A stretch of 8,437 bases of DNA from Thioalkalivibrio sp. (lineage in GTDB: Bacteria; Pseudomonadota; Gammaproteobacteria; Ectothiorhodospirales; Ectothiorhodospiraceae), in assembly GCA_007136145.1 (NCBI GenBank), contig SLHN01000314.1:1-8437 (forward strand), written 5' to 3'. Below, piece after piece: positions 1 through 5,179 of this stretch. The position numbers were made by a program, and so were the translations under genes. Each line of letters opens with the position of its first letter. Within the stretch, counting starts at the first letter, position 1. A model generated the notes under the pieces. The model worked only from the letters and a program-made list of their open reading frames with translations, did no database searches and was not told the origin of the DNA.

Positions 1-1336
1 CGACGGCGGTGTCGTTCGCGACTTTCAGGAACGGGACCACGCCCTGGCTCTTGCCGTTGGTGCCCTTGATGTGCGAGCCCATGCCGCGCACGCGGGTCCA
101 GTCGTTGCCGAGGCCGCCGGCGAATTTGGACAGCAGCGCGTTGTCCTTGATCGCCTCGAAGATGCCGTCGAGGTCGTCGGGAACGGTGGTCAGGTAGCAG
201 GAGGAGAGCTGCGGGCGCAGGGTGCCGGAGTTGAACAGCGTCGGCGTCGAGCTCATGAAGTCGAAGCTCGACAGCAGTTCGTAGAACTCGATCGCGCGCG
301 CCTCGCGGTCGATCTCGTTGATCGCCAGACCCATCGCGACGCGCATGAAGAACGCCTGCGGCAGTTCGAAGCGGGTACCGCCGGAGTGAATGAAGTAGCG
401 GTCGCACAGCGTCTGCAGGCCGAGGTAGGTGAACTGCAGGTCGCGTTCGGGCTTCAGCGCCTTGCCGAGTGCGTCGAGGTCGTAGCGGGTGAGCTGCGAA
501 TCGAGCAGTTCGAGCTCAGCGGCCCGCTTCACGTAGGCGCGGAAGTACTCGGGGTAGCGCCCGGCCATCTCGGCCTGCGTCGCCTCCTGCGGCATGCCGG
601 CCAGGAAGCTCAATGCCTCGCGGCGCAGGTTATCCATCAGCAGGCGCGCGGTGACCTGCGAGTAGTTCGGCTCCTGCTCGATCATCGGCCGCGCGGCCAT
701 CACCAGCGCGGTGCCGACGTCCTTCTCGGCGACGCCGTCGAACAGGTTACGCCGAGCCTCGGCGAGGACACGTGGCCCTTCCACCTGCTTCAGCCCGCGG
801 CAGGCTTCGTCGACCACCGCCGCCATACGGGCCTCGTCGAGCGGCACTCGGGTACCGTCGGCACGGGTAACGTGCAGCACATCCGCCGCTGCGGGCGCCG
901 GCTTCTTCTTCGCGGCCTCGGCGGCACGCTTCTCGGACTGTTTCTCCCGGTACAGCACGTAGGCCCGTGCGACCTTGTGGTGACCGCCACGCATCAGCGC
1001 CAGTTCGACCTGGTCCTGGATGTCCTCGATATGCACGGTGATGCCGCTGGCGCCGGCCCGGCGGAACAGGTTGTCGGTGACCTGCCCGGTCAATTCCTCG
1101 ACGATCTCGTGAATACGGCGGCTGGCTGCGGCGCCACCCCCTTCGACCGCGAGGAACGCCTTGGTGATCGCCACGCCGATCTTCGCGCCGTCGAAATGCG
1201 TGACCTTGCCGTTGCGGCGGATCACCTGGTGCCGACCCGGCGAGGTCGCCAGGATCTCGGCACTCGGACCTGTGTCGGGAATATCGCTGGATTCGCTCGG
1301 AACCGACGGGGAAATCGACTGTGCTTCACTGTGCAT
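1..1336 (-). CDS. nrdA: Ribonucleoside-diphosphate reductase class I, alpha subunit (partial, N-terminal 445 codons)
   Basis: NrdA is the large subunit of aerobic class I ribonucleotide reductase. It reduces NDPs to dNDPs in the cytoplasm, together with the radical-generating NrdB. The frame reads open from ATG at 1336 to the left edge, so the C-terminal half is missing. Two ATP-cone domains are visible: the first at about residues 36-133 (HQVIRRNGKVTHFDGAKIGV), then a Lys/Ala-rich linker at 134-152, then a more divergent second cone at about 154-240. The catalytic barrel begins after residue 290 with STPTLFNSG (363-371), the first redox-active cysteine in RPQLSSCYL (Cys380, equivalent to E. 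coli Cys225) and SKFAGGLGNDW (403-413). The remaining thiyl-radical and C-terminal cysteines lie outside the window. The ATG is supported by GAGG six bases upstream and by the promoter behind it. Double cones are known in Pseudomonas NrdA, where the first binds dATP. Identification is firm. Confidence 0.96.
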   Translation of the reverse strand, partial: MHSEAQSISPSVPSESSDIPDTGPSAEILATSPGRHQVIRRNGKVTHFDGAKIGVAITKAFLAVEGGGAAASRRIHEIVEELTGQVTDNLFRRAGASGITVHIEDIQDQVELALMRGGHHKVARAYVLYREKQSEKRAAEAAKKKPAPAAADVLHVTRADGTRVPLDEARMAAVVDEACRGLKQVEGPRVLAEARRNLFDGVAEKDVGTALVMAARPMIEQEPNYSQVTARLLMDNLRREALSFLAGMPQEATQAEMAGRYPEYFRAYVKRAAELELLDSQLTRYDLDALGKALKPERDLQFTYLGLQTLCDRYFIHSGGTRFELPQAFFMRVAMGLAINEIDREARAIEFYELLSSFDFMSSTPTLFNSGTLRPQLSSCYLTTVPDDLDGIFEAIKDNALLSKFAGGLGNDWTRVRGMGSHIKGTNGKSQGVVPFLKVANDTAV

Positions 1337-1342
1337 AGGTGG

Positions 1343-1346
1343 CCTC
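1343..1346 (-). promoter_or_regulatory. Ribosome binding site of nrdA
   Basis: On the minus strand GAGG is followed by six bases (CCACCT) and then ATG at 1336. This supports the chosen nrdA start. Confidence 0.6.
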
Positions 1347-1371
1347 GCGCTATACCGGGGGTTGCTGTGAG

Positions 1372-1387
1372 GCACTATAGAGGGTGT
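1372..1387 (-). promoter_or_regulatory. NrdR box, proximal (weaker), overlapping the -10
   Basis: GCACTATAGAGGGTGT on the plus strand matches the NrdR consensus at about 12 of 16 positions, keeping the outer CAC/GTGT arms. Its start is exactly 31 bp from that of the distal box. A 31-32 bp spacing (three helical turns) is typical of tandem NrdR operators. It covers the -10 hexamer, so occupancy would block RNA polymerase. The spacing is the main support, as the box alone would be marginal. Confidence 0.7.
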
Positions 1388-1402
1388 TTCACGCTTTTCC
1401 AA
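1374..1402 (-). promoter_or_regulatory. nrdA sigma-70-type promoter
   Basis: On the minus strand, TTGGAA (1402-1397) is separated by exactly 17 bp from TATAGT (1379-1374). The -10 matches the consensus at 5 of 6 positions and the -35 at 4 of 6. Transcription would start near 1367, leaving a leader of about 30 nt before the nrdA ATG. The -10 lies inside the promoter-proximal NrdR box, and the -35 abuts the distal box. Confidence 0.7.
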
Positions 1403-1418
1403 ACACAACATATTGTGT
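1403..1418 (-). promoter_or_regulatory. NrdR box, distal (strong)
   Basis: ACACAACATATTGTGT matches the known NrdR operator consensus acaCwAtATaTwGtgt at 15 of 16 positions. NrdR is the zinc-ribbon/ATP-cone repressor of ribonucleotide reductase genes. The box sits directly upstream of the -35 hexamer of nrdA, and a second, weaker box lies 31 bp away toward the gene. Confidence 0.88.
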
Positions 1419-1424
1419 CCATGC

Positions 1425-1433
1425 TGTGAATCA
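1425..1433 (-). promoter_or_regulatory. Possible second, weak DnaA box
   Basis: TGATTCACA on the minus strand differs from TTATCCACA at two positions. It is on the same face of the helix as the perfect box, 22 bp away. It would not be called without that neighbour. Confidence 0.3.
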
Positions 1434-1446
1434 GGCCTTGGCAAGC

Positions 1447-1455
1447 TGTGGATAA
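1447..1455 (-). promoter_or_regulatory. DnaA box (perfect)
   Basis: The minus strand reads TTATCCACA, the exact consensus high-affinity DnaA box, about 45 bp upstream of the nrdA -35. In E. coli nrdAB, DnaA boxes upstream of the promoter tie dNTP synthesis to replication initiation. A 7-of-9 relative, TGATTCACA, lies at 1425-1433, 22 bp (two turns) away. The site is seen directly; its role here is inferred from E. coli. Confidence 0.65.
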
Positions 1456-1456
1456 G

Positions 1457-1658
1457 CTGGGCAAGAAAAGCGGAAACCCTTGTCGCAATTGCAGTCCAGT
1501 GGAAATCGCCGGCAGGGAATTCCCAAGCGCTCTAGTGGCTTATTTTTTTCTGATGGAGGCCAATGAAATTTTTTTATGTTTCCGGCTTTGGAATATGCCG
1601 AAATACCAGTGGATATCGTCGCAAAGCGAAAACGCCTCACCACTCGCAAGCGCCGGAC
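1457..1658. other. Non-coding stretch with AT-rich patch upstream of nrdA
   Basis: No convincing gene is seen here. The stretch holds a perfect palindrome GGGAATTCCC at 1515-1524 and two T-runs of seven within 1540-1575. These are clearly AT-rich against the surrounding GC-rich DNA and could act as an upstream or bent element for nrdA. A small open frame starting at 1563 runs into the REP at 1659 and is discounted. Confidence 0.4.
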
Positions 1659-1690
1659 GGCGCAATTCGCTGCGCTCATTGGCACCCTAC
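1659..1690 (-). repeat. REP element, subtype B (copy B1)
   Basis: This 32-bp palindromic element reads on the minus strand as a GTAG head followed by an imperfect hairpin: GGTG, bulged C, CAAT, GA, GC, loop GCA, GC, GA, ATTG, CGCC. The facing GA/GA steps form a tandem mismatch, which is also present in the other copies. The GTAG head plus hairpin is the hallmark of REP sequences mobilised by REP-associated tyrosine transposases (RAYTs). It pairs with the inverted A copy at 1712, heads facing inward across 21 bp. Confidence 0.8.
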
Positions 1691-1711
1691 GCGTGACCCC
1701 CGTTGGCCTCA

Positions 1712-1744
1712 GTAGGGTGCCGTGAGGCGCAGCCGAACCGCACC
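1712..1744 (+). repeat. REP element, subtype A (copy A1)
   Basis: This 33-bp element has a GTAG head and the hairpin GGTGC, C, GT, GA, GGC, loop GCA, GCC, GA, AC, C, GCACC. It is identical over all 33 bp to the inverted copy at 2750-2782. The identity stops abruptly at both ends, which defines the unit. It begins 32 bp beyond the stop codon of the SDR gene and may stabilise or terminate that transcript. Confidence 0.82.
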
Positions 1745-1776
1745 GGCGGCAACCACAAATCGGCCGACGGGAGAGG

Positions 1777-2493
1777 TCAGGCCAGGTCGCGCAGGTCGAC
1801 GAAACGGCCGCTGGGGACGGCGCGTATGCGCTCGAGGCTTTCGAGGATCCGCTGTCCCGCGGTATCACTGTCCGGCATCGACCCCGTGCCTCGCGCCTCC
1901 TGCAGCCGCTTCAACGCCGGAAAGCGCTCGACATCAACCTCGCTGGAAATGAACGCCTGCATCCCGGTATCGACGAGCCCCGGCGCGAGGCTGTGCACCG
2001 GCACACCGGGAAACTCGTGCGCATAAAGCTGCATGAACATGTTCAGCGCCGCCTTCGAGATCGAATAGCCGCTCCAGCCATGGTTGCCGGAAACGGCGGC
2101 GCCCGAGGAGATGCCGATGATCTGACCCACCTCGATTTCCTGTACAAGCAGGTGGTCCAGAATCGGCTTGTTCGCCCAGACATTCACGTCCATCAACTGC
2201 CTGAGTTCGGCGATGTCCGCATCCGGCATGCGCTGAATCTGCCCGAGCAGACCGGCGTTCAGAACCACCAAATCAAGATGCTTCACACCATCGAGCAACT
2301 GCGCGATCGCGGGAGCGATACGGTCATACTCGGCCAGATCGACACGTACATCCCCCGCGATAGCTTCCGGGCAACCGCTGCGGCTGAGTCCGTAGACAGC
2401 CGCACCCCGACGCATCAGCGCATGCGTCAGTCCCAGGCCGAGCCCACTCGAATTGCCGGTCACGAGGGCATTGCCAATCTGCGGATAAGACAT
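1777..2493 (-). CDS. Short-chain dehydrogenase/reductase (SDR) family oxidoreductase
   Basis: This is a 238-residue protein of the classical SDR family, NAD(P)-dependent oxidoreductases with a Rossmann fold. Visible landmarks are the cofactor-binding TGNSSGLG (12-19), NAG (79-81), structural Asn104, catalytic Ser130 in ISSG, and the YSISK motif giving Tyr143 and Lys147. The Ser-Tyr spacing of 13 and the APG segment after the active site are as expected. Arg38 at the end of the second strand suggests NADP preference, which is inference. The ATG is fixed by a consensus AGGAGG six bases upstream (2505-2500). Length is normal. The substrate cannot be read from sequence. The gene stands alone, with REP pairs on both sides, and no partner gene hints at a pathway. 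Confidence 0.92.
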   Translation of the reverse strand: MSYPQIGNALVTGNSSGLGLGLTHALMRRGAAVYGLSRSGCPEAIAGDVRVDLAEYDRIAPAIAQLLDGVKHLDLVVLNAGLLGQIQRMPDADIAELRQLMDVNVWANKPILDHLLVQEIEVGQIIGISSGAAVSGNHGWSGYSISKAALNMFMQLYAHEFPGVPVHSLAPGLVDTGMQAFISSEVDVERFPALKRLQEARGTGSMPDSDTAGQRILESLERIRAVPSGRFVDLRDLA

Positions 2494-2499
2494 GGAAAT

Positions 2500-2505
2500 C
2501 CTCCT
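2500..2505 (-). promoter_or_regulatory. Ribosome binding site of the SDR gene
   Basis: AGGAGG on the minus strand lies six bases before ATG at 2493. It is a consensus Shine-Dalgarno sequence and decides the start. Confidence 0.8.
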
Positions 2506-2675
2506 GGTCGTAGTCGGTTACGGAGTCGCATTGGATGACATGACCCGACCGTCGGGCAACAGGCGGGCACACACTTCCGAAAGTCCACTTTTCACTGCAC
2601 GCCTGCAATCAGTACAGGAATGCAACGGCGTGAGAACACGGCTTCAACAGTCATAACCCCCGAGGGCGCCAACAC
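2506..2675. other. Non-coding leader region of the SDR gene
   Basis: No gene is seen. It presumably holds the SDR promoter, but I could not find a -35/-10 pair good enough to call. A perfect inverted repeat CCCGAC-C-GTCGGG lies at 2544-2556, about 50 bp upstream of the SDR start, and could be an operator or a leader hairpin. Confidence 0.35.
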
Positions 2676-2707
2676 GCAGGGTGCCAATGAGCGCAGCGAA
2701 CTGCACC
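2676..2707 (+). repeat. REP element, subtype B (copy B2), GCAG head
   Basis: This 32-bp element matches B1 at 29 of 32 positions, in the opposite orientation. Its head reads GCAG instead of GTAG. It keeps the GCA loop and the tandem GA mismatch. It is followed 42 bp later by an inverted A copy, this time with heads facing outward. Confidence 0.75.
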
Positions 2708-2749
2708 GTTCGAGGCCTGGGAGCACGGGGCCAGGGCCTACGTGGTATC

Positions 2750-2782
2750 GGTGCGGTTCGGCTGCGCCTCACGGCACCCTAC
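2750..2782 (-). repeat. REP element, subtype A (copy A2)
   Basis: This is an exact 33-bp inverted copy of A1 (1712-1744). It starts 33 bp beyond the ZIP transporter stop codon, nearly the same distance as A1 from the SDR stop. It is a strong GC-rich hairpin, but it has no T-run and so is not a classical intrinsic terminator. Confidence 0.82.
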
Positions 2783-2815
2783 GAGACGCTCTTTCGCGCC
2801 AAGGCGGGCAGGCCG

Positions 2816-3721
2816 CTAATCCAGCACCATGTCGATGGTCAGCATGACGATGAATCCCAGCAGCACACCGAAGGTCGCTTTCCCTTCGTGCCCCTTGCGG
2901 TGGGATTCCGGGATGATCTCGTGGCTGATCACGAACAGCATGGCTCCGGCGGCGAAGGCAAGGCCCCAGGGCAATAGCATTTCCATCAGGGTCACCGCGC
3001 CGGCGCCAATCAGGCCTCCGACCGGCTGGACGAGTCCGGTAAGCAGCGTGACACCGAAGGCGGCGAGCCGGCTGTAGCCCAGCGACATCAGTGCGACGGC
3101 AACAACCAATCCCTCCGGCATGTTCTGCAGGCCAATCCCGATCGCCAGTGCCACACCATCGCTGAGCTCGTCGACACCGAAACCAACGCCGACGGCGAGC
3201 CCTTCGGGCAGGTTGTGCAGAGCGATCGCGAACACGAACAACCACACACGGCGGATTTTCCTCGGGTCGGCGCCACTCTGCGGGCCGGTGACGAAGTGCT
3301 CGTGCGGCACCAGCCGGTGTAACGCCAACAGGAACCCTCCCCCCAACGCGATGCCCGTGCCGACCAGCAATGCGGCAAGCCAAGGGCTTCCAAGTTGGGT
3401 CTCGGCGATGCCTGCCGCGGGTAACACCAATTCGAACGCGGTCGCGGCGAGCATGACCCCGGCCCCAAACCCCATCAGCGAATCCTCAACCTGGCGCGAC
3501 AGGCGACGAAGGAAGAAGATGGGGAGCGCACCGACCGCGGTGAACATCCCGGCGACGAAACTCGCGAGTATCCCGAGTTGCAGGGTATTCAGCCCGGAGA
3601 GCGATGCCTGCAGGGTGGGCCAGAGAGCCCCGGTCCCTGCGACAAACACTGCCAATGCCAGTAATGCCAGGAGCACGCCGGGCCCTGGTAGTTGAATGGC
3701 GGGTGCCTGTTTCTCGTTCAT
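2816..3721 (-). CDS. ZIP family divalent metal transporter (GufA-like)
   Basis: This is a 301-residue inner-membrane protein with about eight hydrophobic segments, of the ZIP family that imports zinc and other divalent metals. The metal-binding helices are clear: HNLPEG at 169-174 (TM4) and QNMPEG at 199-204 (TM5). A His-containing loop HRLVPHEHF (135-143) lies between TM3 and TM4, and SHEIIPESH (266-274) lies near TM7. TM5 has QN rather than HN, which places it with GufA/BbZIP rather than ZupT. Spacing matches Bordetella BbZIP as recalled (His177, Gln207, Glu240 become 169, 199, 232), except that position 232 is Gln. ATG at 3721 is preferred: the frame also extends to a TTG at 3820, but that adds a polar segment with no good SD. 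A GAGG lies 11 bases before the ATG, so initiation may be modest. Metal specificity is not predictable. No metal-regulator site was recognised. Confidence 0.93.
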   Translation of the reverse strand: MNEKQAPAIQLPGPGVLLALLALAVFVAGTGALWPTLQASLSGLNTLQLGILASFVAGMFTAVGALPIFFLRRLSRQVEDSLMGFGAGVMLAATAFELVLPAAGIAETQLGSPWLAALLVGTGIALGGGFLLALHRLVPHEHFVTGPQSGADPRKIRRVWLFVFAIALHNLPEGLAVGVGFGVDELSDGVALAIGIGLQNMPEGLVVAVALMSLGYSRLAAFGVTLLTGLVQPVGGLIGAGAVTLMEMLLPWGLAFAAGAMLFVISHEIIPESHRKGHEGKATFGVLLGFIVMLTIDMVLD

Positions 3722-3904
3722 GCTTGTTAACGCCTCGTCGCCAAGAATTCGAGACCAACCGTGCTGGAAATGGGCACCGAGGTGAGGATTCCGAAAACCG
3801 ATTCCCAGGCGACCTGCCAATCGCGTCCAGCAAGACCGTGCGACCAGTCTAACGCACCGACACCACGCCGGCCCTGGTCAACAGCCCCCCCCCGAGCCTC
3901 GAGC
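3722..3904. other. Divergent intergenic region, ZIP side
   Basis: No gene is supported. The stretch should contain the ZIP promoter on the minus strand, but no convincing hexamer pair or Zur/Fur-like palindrome was seen. A run of nine C residues at 3885-3893 is a possible slippage-prone or sequencing-error-prone site. Confidence 0.35.
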
Positions 3905-3936
3905 GGCGCGATTCGCTGCGCTGATTCGCACTCTAT
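3905..3936 (-). repeat. Degenerate REP element, subtype B (copy B3), ATAG head
   Basis: It aligns without gaps to B1 at 27 of 32 positions. The core GCGCAGCGAATC and loop GCA are kept, but the head is ATAG rather than GTAG. It is unpaired, unlike the other four copies, and lies between the divergent zip and nadC genes. Its terminal bases supply part of a TATAAT hexamer on the plus strand. Confidence 0.65.
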
Positions 3937-3939
3937 AAT
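3934..3939 (+). promoter_or_regulatory. Possible -10 element upstream of nadC
   Basis: A perfect TATAAT lies at the edge of a degenerate REP. No good -35 exists 16-18 bp upstream (TTCGCT at best), so this is weak. If used, the transcript would start near 3946 and carry about 100 nt before the small ORF at 4050 and about 300 nt before nadC. Confidence 0.3.
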
Positions 3940-4049
3940 TTGACTATCCCTGCGGCGCGGATCCTGGTCTGCTGGAAAAAGGTGCCTTACACGGGGCAAA
4001 ATGAACGGCAGCAGGATTGCGACTGGCGGAATGGGACACCAGGAGGGTA

Positions 4050-4184
4050 ATGGCGGATGTGGACAACCATCGAATGGTTACCGTGTGCGGTCCGGCAACC
4101 CTCGGCCAGGCGCCCCCGGCGCCCCTTTTCCAACCAGCCAATCACAGGCTATCGATCAGCGTTACCGGCCGGAAAAGTTGCTGA
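4050..4184 (+). CDS. Candidate 44-residue small ORF (leader peptide?) upstream of nadC
   Basis: A consensus AGGAGG (4041-4046) stands three bases before ATG at 4050. The frame runs 44 codons to TGA at 4182-4184, beginning MADVDNHRMVTVCGP and ending GRKSC. The stop is 60 bp before the nadC ATG. I do not recognise the peptide. It has no signal or membrane segment and no run of a regulatory amino acid. It is preferred over other frames here only because of its SD. It could be a leader peptide translated ahead of nadC, a small protein, or a chance frame. Conservation upstream of nadC in relatives would decide. Confidence 0.35.
   Translation: MADVDNHRMVTVCGPATLGQAPPAPLFQPANHRLSISVTGRKSC
4109..4129 (+). 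terminator. Possible weak terminator or attenuator hairpin in the nadC leader
   Basis: GGCGCC-CCC-GGCGCC is followed after two bases by TTTT. The stem is strong but the loop and T-run are short. It lies inside the small ORF, where ribosome passage could disrupt it. Confidence 0.3.
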
Positions 4185-4204
4185 CCTTCGGGCCATGTCG
4201 AATA

Positions 4205-4221
4205 GTGCCGCGGCCCGGCAC
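4205..4221 (+). other. Hairpin just upstream of nadC start
   Basis: GTGCCG-CGGCC-CGGCAC is a perfect six-base-pair stem with a five-base loop. It lies between the small ORF stop and the nadC SD, with no T-run. It could influence nadC translation. Functional role is inference. Confidence 0.3.
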
Positions 4222-4244
4222 CTCAGGATTCAGGACCGGCCAGC

Positions 4245-5129
4245 ATGAAGACTTCGCGCCCGACAGGGCGGCTTTTCGATCCTTTTGACATGGAATTGGA
4301 AACACCCGACCCCGGTGCAATTCAGGCATTGGTTCAGACCACGCTGCGTGAGGATCTCGGGTCCGGTGATCTTTCCGCGGCGTTGGTACCCACTGGGCAG
4401 CGTGCAGAGGCCGAACTCCATCTGAGGGAGCCGGCCGTGATCTGCGGGCAGCCATGGTTCAGCGCCTGTTTCCGTGCGGTGGCACCAGGTTGCCGCGTGC
4501 AATGGGATGTCGACGAAGCGGCACCCGTGGAAGATCCGGGTGTCATTGCCCGGGTTTCCGGGCCCGCACGGGCTCTTCTCTCCGCCGAGCGCAGCGCGCT
4601 GAACCTGCTGCAGACCCTGTCGGGCACGGCAACGGAGACGGCGCGGCTGGTCAAGCTGCTGAACGGCTCACGAACGCGTCTGCTCGACACCCGCAAGACG
4701 CTCCCCGGCCTGCGCGTTGCACAGAAGTACGCGGTCCGCTGCGGTGGCGGTTTCAACCACCGACTGGGGCTCTGGGACGCAGTCCTGATCAAGGAAAATC
4801 ACATCCTTGCCTGCGGTTCCATCGAGACCGCGGTGGACCGCGCCCGCGCCATGGGCAAGGGCCGCTGGATCGAAGTCGAAACCGAAACCCCCGACGAGGT
4901 GGAACAGGCGCTGGCCGCCGGCGCGGATGTCGTGATGCTGGACAACTTCGAACTGGGACCGCTGCGCGAGGCCGTGGAAAGAATCCGCGGACGCGCGATC
5001 TCGGAGGCATCCGGTAACGTGAGCGAGCACACCCTGTCCCAGGTCGCTGCCACCGGCGTCGACTACATTTCGATGGGGAGTCTCACCAAGCATCTGCGCG
5101 CGATCGATTTCTCCCTGCGCTTCCTCTGA
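4245..5129 (+). CDS. nadC: Nicotinate-nucleotide pyrophosphorylase (carboxylating) / quinolinate phosphoribosyltransferase
   Basis: NadC converts quinolinate and PRPP to nicotinate mononucleotide, CO2 and pyrophosphate, the last step specific to de novo NAD synthesis. It acts in the cytoplasm, normally as a dimer. The 294-residue length is near that of E. coli NadC. Motifs in order are REDLGSGDLS (35-44), LNLLQTLSGTAT (119-130), DTRKTLPGLR (148-157), KYAVRCGGGFNHRLGLWD (161-178) and LIKENH (181-186). These are followed by EVET around Glu212, VMLDNF with Asp233, and the C-terminal EASGN and YISMGSLTKH segments that bind phosphate. All expected basic and acidic active-site residues are present. 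ATG at 4245 has AGGA nine bases upstream; the next Met (residue 16) has no SD. nadA and nadB are not in the window. It converges with the regulator gene, whose stop is about 50 bp away. Confidence 0.97.
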   Translation: MKTSRPTGRLFDPFDMELETPDPGAIQALVQTTLREDLGSGDLSAALVPTGQRAEAELHLREPAVICGQPWFSACFRAVAPGCRVQWDVDEAAPVEDPGVIARVSGPARALLSAERSALNLLQTLSGTATETARLVKLLNGSRTRLLDTRKTLPGLRVAQKYAVRCGGGFNHRLGLWDAVLIKENHILACGSIETAVDRARAMGKGRWIEVETETPDEVEQALAAGADVVMLDNFELGPLREAVERIRGRAISEASGNVSEHTLSQVAATGVDYISMGSLTKHLRAIDFSLRFL

Positions 5130-5179
5130 TCCGCGTTGGGCCCGCCCCGTATCTCCCGGGCGCGGGAGGCTTGCGGATC
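5128..5179. terminator. Inverted-repeat structure spanning the nadC/regulator convergent gap
   Basis: GATCCGC (5128-5134) pairs with GCGGATC (5173-5179), and inside it CTCCCG-GGCG-CGGGAG (5153-5168) forms a second perfect hairpin. The outer arms overlap the stop codons of both convergent genes. There is no T-run on either strand, so it is at most a non-canonical bidirectional 3'-end structure. Confidence 0.4.

Noticed and set aside
71..1429. A 452-codon open frame on the plus strand opposite nrdA
   Set aside because: It is antisense to a clearly homologous nrdA. The protein is low-complexity and Arg/Val/Gly/His-rich, with no recognisable domain, and it crosses the nrdA promoter. It is a typical high-GC shadow frame.
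1563..1715. A 50-codon plus-strand frame (MKFFYVSGFGIC...) with GGAGG close upstream
   Set aside because: Its second half is simply a translation of the REP at 1659-1690, and its stop lies in the GTAG of the next REP. The SD spacing is short. No homology is evident.
1431..1868. A minus-strand frame of 145 codons
   Set aside because: It begins inside the SDR gene and runs through both REP elements. The composition is Ser/Arg/Pro-rich and unlike a protein family.
2600..2622. A LexA-like sequence CTGTACTGATTGCAGG (minus strand) upstream of the SDR gene
   Set aside because: The second half-site does not match CTGT-N8-ACAG, and no SOS-type gene is nearby.
1659..2782. Interpretation of the short repeats as a CRISPR array or insertion-sequence ends
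   Set aside because: There are only four copies here, in mixed orientation, with no regular spacers and no cas genes. The 1.1-kb segment holds an SDR gene rather than a transposase, and no target-site duplication was seen.
3722..3820. A 33-residue N-terminal extension of the ZIP transporter from TTG at 3820
   Set aside because: The extension is polar, unlike ZIP N-termini, and has no Shine-Dalgarno. ATG at 3721 gives a normal family length.
4001..4288. A 95-codon plus-strand frame upstream of and overlapping nadC
   Set aside because: It lacks a good SD and overlaps the nadC start out of frame. The alternative small ORF at 4050 has a consensus SD and ends before nadC.
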